Source: Paracoccaceae bacterium
GTDB taxonomy: Bacteria; Pseudomonadota; Alphaproteobacteria; Rhodobacterales; Rhodobacteraceae
NCBI GenBank assembly: GCA_009920225.1
Contig: RGAJ01000083.1
Coordinates: forward strand, 1-7,326
Direction: 5' to 3'
DNA length: 7,326 nt
The translations under genes and the position numbers were made by a program. Every line of letters begins with the position of its first letter. Position 1 is the first letter of the stretch. Positions 4,672 through 7,326 of this stretch are shown here, piece by piece. The notes below the pieces were generated by a model. That model was not told where the DNA came from and did not search any database. It saw only the letters and a list, made by a program, of their open reading frames with translations.

Positions 4672-6411
4672 ATGTCTCTCCCCTCGGGCCTTATGCGGCA
4701 ACTCGAGCGCCATGTTCCTATGCTGACATGGGCAAAAGAGTATAACAAAGATACACTCACCTCTGATGCGGTCGCGGCCGTCATTGTTACCATCATGTTG
4801 ATCCCGCAATCGCTTGCCTATGCGTTGCTTGCGGGGCTTCCTGCGGAAATGGGGCTTTATGCGTCGATTTTGCCGTTGGTGGCTTATGCAATTTTCGGGA
4901 CATCCCGCGCCTTGGCCGTTGGTCCAGTTGCGGTTGTTTCGTTGATGACGGCTGCATCGATTGGAAACCTTGGCCTTTCGACGCCTGCGGAAATCGCTCT
5001 CGCCGCGGGAACATTGGCATTTATCTCGGGCGTTATTTTGGCCATCATGGGCGTTCTGCGCCTGGGCTTTTTGGCAAACTTTCTATCCCACCCCGTTATT
5101 GCAGGCTTTATCACCGCATCAGGCGTGCTCATCGCGACAAGCCAGTTGAAACACATCCTTGGTATCCAAGCGGGCGGGGACAACCTGATTGAGCTGATCC
5201 ATTCGCTGTTTGAGCATCAACATGCCACCAATCCGATCACATTGGCGATTGGTTTGACCACAGTCGCGTTCCTGTTCTGGGTCCGTAAAGGGTTGAAACC
5301 CCTTTTGCTGAGCTTTGGTTTGAAACCACGTTTGGCGGATATCTTGGCAAAAGCGGGCCCAGTGGGCGCAGTGGTGGTGACCACATTGTTGGTGTTCCTG
5401 TTTGATCTGGAAAACAAAGGTGTGAAAATCGTGGGCGACGTCCCAACAGGCTTGCCACCGCTGACCATGCCAAGCTTTAGCCCATCCATGTGGAGCCAGC
5501 TGTTTATTTCCGCATTGCTGATATCTGTCATCGGCTTCGTGGAATCCGTATCTGTCGCGTCAACATTGGCGGCAAAGAAACGCCAGCGCATTATCCCAGA
5601 CCAAGAATTGGTCGGTCTTGGCGCATCCAACATCGCATCTGCGATTTCAGGCGGCTATCCTGTGACAGGCGGATTTGCACGGTCGGTTGTGAACTTTGAC
5701 GCAGGTGCCGAAACGCCCGCAGCAGGTGCCTTTACCGCAATCGGGATTGGTTTGGCCGCGCTATTGTTGACACCTTTGTTGTTCTTCCTTCCAAAGGCGA
5801 CATTGGCCGCAACGATTATCGTCGCAGTCTTGTCATTGGTTGATTTTTCGATCCTGACAAAAACTTGGGGCTATTCCAAAGTCGACTTTACGGCTGTGTT
5901 CGCCACAATCTTCCTGACTTTGGGAATGGGCGTTGAGGTGGGTGTTTCCGCAGGCGTGATCCTGTCTATTGGATTGTTCCTGTACAAAACATCGAAACCA
6001 CATGTTGCCGAAGTGGGTCTTGTTCCGACAACCCAGCACTTCCGCAACATCAATCGCCACGAGGTGGAAACACATCCCTCGGTTGTCACATTGCGGATTG
6101 ATGAAAGCCTGTATTTCGCGAACGCGTCGTTCTTGCAGGATTTGGTATATGATCGGGTCGCATGTGACCAACCGATCCGCCACGTTGTGTTGATGTGTTC
6201 TGCCGTGAATGAAATCGATATGAGCGCGCTTGAAAGCCTTGAGGCCATCAACACACGGCTTAAGGATTTGGGGATCAAATTGCATATGTCCGAGGTCAAA
6301 GGCCCCGTGATGGATCGCCTAAAGCGCAGCCATTTCTTGGATGAAATGACGGGCAAGGTGTTCTTGTCGCAATATGATGCCTATGTCGAGCTGCAACCCA
6401 AAGCCATCTAG
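4672..6411 (+). CDS. SulP family (SLC26-type) inorganic anion transporter with C-terminal STAS domain
   Basis: Inner-membrane transporter of 579 residues, full length for SulP proteins. The family signature lies at 45-79 (PQSLAYALLAGLPAEMGLYA onward to FGTSR), followed by the substrate-lining GPVAVVSLM (about 84-92). Hydrophobic helices follow to about residue 440, including PVTGGFARSVVNFDAGAETP (about residues 330-349), the conserved SulP re-entrant region. The cytoplasmic STAS domain (about 446-575) includes LRIDESLYFANASFLQD and VNEIDMSALESLE with Asp516 and Ser518. The start is supported by AAAGGA (4660-4665) six bases before the ATG. It is in an operon with the TIGR01244 protein. SulP members move sulfate, bicarbonate, dicarboxylates or related anions, and the residues do not settle which. 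The sulfur context suggests sulfate or sulfite, perhaps as an exporter of oxidised sulfide; a bicarbonate transporter is the main alternative in a marine bacterium. Confidence 0.93.
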   Translation: MSLPSGLMRQLERHVPMLTWAKEYNKDTLTSDAVAAVIVTIMLIPQSLAYALLAGLPAEMGLYASILPLVAYAIFGTSRALAVGPVAVVSLMTAASIGNLGLSTPAEIALAAGTLAFISGVILAIMGVLRLGFLANFLSHPVIAGFITASGVLIATSQLKHILGIQAGGDNLIELIHSLFEHQHATNPITLAIGLTTVAFLFWVRKGLKPLLLSFGLKPRLADILAKAGPVGAVVVTTLLVFLFDLENKGVKIVGDVPTGLPPLTMPSFSPSMWSQLFISALLISVIGFVESVSVASTLAAKKRQRIIPDQELVGLGASNIASAISGGYPVTGGFARSVVNFDAGAETPAAGAFTAIGIGLAALLLTPLLFFLPKATLAATIIVAVLSLVDFSILTKTWGYSKVDFTAVFATIFLTLGMGVEVGVSAGVILSIGLFLYKTSKPHVAEVGLVPTTQHFRNINRHEVETHPSVVTLRIDESLYFANASFLQDLVYDRVACDQPIRHVVLMCSAVNEIDMSALESLEAINTRLKDLGIKLHMSEVKGPVMDRLKRSHFLDEMTGKVFLSQYDAYVELQPKAI

Positions 6412-6415
6412 GGAA

Positions 6416-6434
6416 TGGTGGGCATAGCCCACCA
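6416..6434 (+). terminator. 8-bp hairpin directly after the SulP gene
   Basis: TGGTGGGC (6416-6423) and GCCCACCA (6427-6434) form a perfect stem with a tight 3-base loop (ATA), five bases past the SulP stop. The first U-rich run (ATTTTTA) lies 15 bases further on, after a second GC-rich segment. Together they probably end the plus-strand transcript, but the geometry is not that of a single classic terminator. Confidence 0.55.
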
Positions 6435-6435
6435 G

Positions 6436-6466
6436 CCTGCGGCGCGAGTATTTTTACAAAGATGAA
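6436..6466. other. GAGTATTTTT...AAAGATGAA motif between convergent genes
   Basis: The segment contains CTGCGGCGCGAGTATTTTT followed by ACAAAGATGAA. I recall very similar segments (CTCCGGCGGGAGTATTTTTGGAAAGATGAA and variants) after many genes in Rhodobacteraceae. CTGC can pair with GC(G)AG with one bulged base, giving a short stem before five U residues. It is probably part of a transcription end or RNA processing signal. The recollection of a family-wide motif is from memory and was not searched. Confidence 0.45.
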
Positions 6467-6468
6467 AG

Positions 6469-6501
6469 ATGGGGCCTATTGGATAATCCGGTGGGCCCCA
6501 T
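6469..6501 (-). terminator. Inverted repeat across the rluE stop codon
   Basis: ATGGGGCC (6469-6476) and GGCCCCAT (6494-6501) form a perfect 8-bp stem with a 17-base loop that contains most of the rluE stop codon. On the minus strand it is followed by CTTTCATCTTTG, moderately U-rich. It could end the rluE transcript. Read on the plus strand it is followed by TTTTCT, so it may stop transcription from both sides of this convergent junction. Confidence 0.5.
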
Positions 6502-7018
6502 TTTCTATTCCATCTAGTGTCCAATCGCCGATCCGCCACCGTACCAATCGCAAAGTCGGGAAACCGATTTCGGCGGTCATTCTGCGCACTTGGCGATTGC
6601 GGCCTTCTGTGATGGTAAGTTCGATCCACCGATCCGGAACGGACTTGCGATAACGCACAGGGGGCTTTCGATCCCACAGTTCTGGTGGATCTATCAACCG
6701 AACCTGCGCGGGTCGGCATGGCCCATCTTTGAGCGTGATCCCCGCCCGCAAGGGCGCAAGATCATCATCTGTCGGGGCGCCTTCGACCTGAGCAAGATAG
6801 GTTTTTTCCCATTTATATTTCGGGTCAGAAATACGCGATTGGGTGCGGCCATTGTCCGTCAAAATTAACAAACCTTCGCTGTCCCGATCCAATCGTCCCG
6901 CAGGATAAACGCGCGGAATTTTGATATAGTGTGACAGGGTTTCGCGCGTCGATGCCTCGGCCCCCTTGTCGGTGAATTGGGACAACACATTGAATGGTTT
7001 GTTGAACAGTACGATCAT
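6476..7018 (-). CDS. rluE: 23S rRNA pseudouridine synthase RluE-type
   Basis: Pseudouridine synthase of the RsuA/RluB/RluE/RluF family; E. coli RluE makes pseudouridine 2457 in 23S rRNA. The chosen start ATG 7016-7018 gives 180 residues. The protein opens with IVLFNKPFNVLSQFT, has the catalytic motif AGRLDRDSEGLLILT with Asp44, and closes with EGRNRQVRRMTAEIGFPTLRL and WRIGDWTLDGIENG. Together with RKSVPDRWIELTI these parallel E. coli RluE closely. There is no N-terminal S4 RNA-binding domain, as in RluE; the ~35-residue basic N-terminal extension I recall in the E. coli protein is also missing. A longer frame to 7054 exists, but the shorter start is preferred because it begins at the conserved core and overlaps the upstream stop as ATGA, a typical coupled start. 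The gene is downstream of an asparaginase-family gene in the same operon and converges on the SulP gene. Confidence 0.92.
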   Translation of the reverse strand: MIVLFNKPFNVLSQFTDKGAEASTRETLSHYIKIPRVYPAGRLDRDSEGLLILTDNGRTQSRISDPKYKWEKTYLAQVEGAPTDDDLAPLRAGITLKDGPCRPAQVRLIDPPELWDRKPPVRYRKSVPDRWIELTITEGRNRQVRRMTAEIGFPTLRLVRWRIGDWTLDGIENGAHRIIQ

Positions 7019-7326
7019 ACCATCAGTTCCGCCGCGGGTCGTACATCGCCACAATGAATGTCACGACGATTCAAGATTGGCGGGTTCATGAATTTTTGTG
7101 CTGTCGGGTGATTTTTATCCAAAACCCCCAACGACACAAGAAGTGCGGTGATTGCGCATTCACTTGCCCGCGTTGCCCCATCGGCCACTTTGAGGGCAAT
7201 GCCAAGCTTTCGGTCGGGAATAATGGCGATGAAATACCCCTCAGCCCCCGTTTTCAAGGCCACTTTGCCGTCAAGCGCACGCATCAGTTCGGTACACGCA
7301 CGCCCTTCGCCCGCGACCAATTCCGG
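7015..7326 (-). CDS. L-asparaginase II family protein (Rhizobium etli type), C-terminal part
   Basis: The frame is open from the right window edge to TGA at 7015-7017; 103 residues are visible, beginning PELVAGEGRACTELM. The segment GKVALKTGAEGYFIAIIP, then KLGIALKVADGATRASECAITALL, matches the C-terminal third of the thermolabile asparaginase family first known from Rhizobium etli (Pfam asparaginase_II). These enzymes hydrolyse L-asparagine to aspartate and ammonia and are unrelated to E. coli AnsA/AnsB. The catalytic Ser/Lys region and the metal-binding cysteines of the N-terminal part should lie mostly outside the window, so activity cannot be judged. Two residues (Pro-Glu) precede the internal TTG at 7318-7320, so that TTG is not the start. 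The last codons overlap the rluE start by four bases. Confidence 0.88.
   Translation of the reverse strand, partial: PELVAGEGRACTELMRALDGKVALKTGAEGYFIAIIPDRKLGIALKVADGATRASECAITALLVSLGVLDKNHPTAQKFMNPPILNRRDIHCGDVRPAAELMV

Noticed and set aside
5217..5633. Minus-strand frame of 138 codons inside the SulP gene
   Set aside because: Antisense shadow of a membrane-protein gene with low-complexity Thr/Pro/Arg content and no start signals; the 5833-6285 and 5871-6356 frames were rejected for the same reason.
7019..7054. Upstream extension of rluE by 12 codons
   Set aside because: The extra residues (MWRCTTRGGTDG) do not resemble the family, and the internal ATG at 7018 gives an ATGA overlap with the preceding gene and starts at the conserved core.
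7318..7320. TTG as the start of the asparaginase-family gene
   Set aside because: The family-conserved PELVAGEGR reads through this TTG from the window edge, so the gene continues beyond the window.
1..7326. Phage, IS, CRISPR, toxin-antitoxin or defence system
   Set aside because: No transposase, integrase, repeat array, paired toxin-antitoxin frames or defence-type domains were seen; the genes are metabolic or housekeeping families with uniform codon use.

Overview
The window reads as ordinary chromosomal DNA from an alphaproteobacterium, most likely a marine Rhodobacteraceae (Roseobacter-group) strain with moderate G+C (about half by eye). The basis is recognition of protein families and short motifs (SseA, SmpB, class III aminotransferase, TIGR01244/DUF442, SulP, RluE, asparaginase II), not a database search. 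I see no phage, IS element, CRISPR array, tRNA or rRNA. Codon use looks uniform across the genes.

Layout. Positions 1-1708 (minus strand) hold a two-gene operon: 3-mercaptopyruvate sulfurtransferase (sseA), then a class I aspartate/aromatic aminotransferase that runs off the left edge. The two genes overlap in TAATG. Positions 1764-2190 hold a small glycine-zipper membrane protein of unknown function, bracketed by hairpins, with an unusual 5' leader. Positions 2194-2670 hold smpB (minus). The 2671-2790 gap carries a good sigma70-type promoter and a perfect 14-bp palindrome for a divergent class III omega-aminotransferase (2791-4146, plus), which ends in a classic terminator. Positions 4190-6411 (plus) hold a two-gene operon: a small TIGR01244 sulfurtransferase-like protein and a SulP/STAS anion transporter. 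Upstream of it is an ATTC-N8-GAAT inverted repeat that matches, as I recall it, the operator consensus of SqrR/BigR-type persulfide-sensing repressors. At 6412-6510, converging transcripts meet at hairpins and a GAGTATTTTT motif that I associate with Rhodobacteraceae gene ends. Positions 6476-7326 (minus) hold rluE, overlapped by ATGA with the 3' end of an asparaginase II-family gene that runs off the right edge.

How the genes fit together. Two modules bear on reduced sulfur. The aminotransferase plus SseA could convert cysteine via 3-mercaptopyruvate to enzyme-bound persulfide. The TIGR01244 protein plus SulP, under a likely persulfide-responsive operator, could handle persulfide or sulfite and move the oxyanion product. 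They lie on opposite strands and are separated by unrelated genes, so a joint system is only a hypothesis. The rest is housekeeping: trans-translation (SmpB), 23S rRNA pseudouridylation (RluE) and amino acid or amine metabolism. I found no clearly new multi-gene system. The points most worth checking are the SqrR-like operator, the palindrome at the aminotransferase promoter, and the alternative hairpins over the ribosome-binding site of the glycine-zipper gene.
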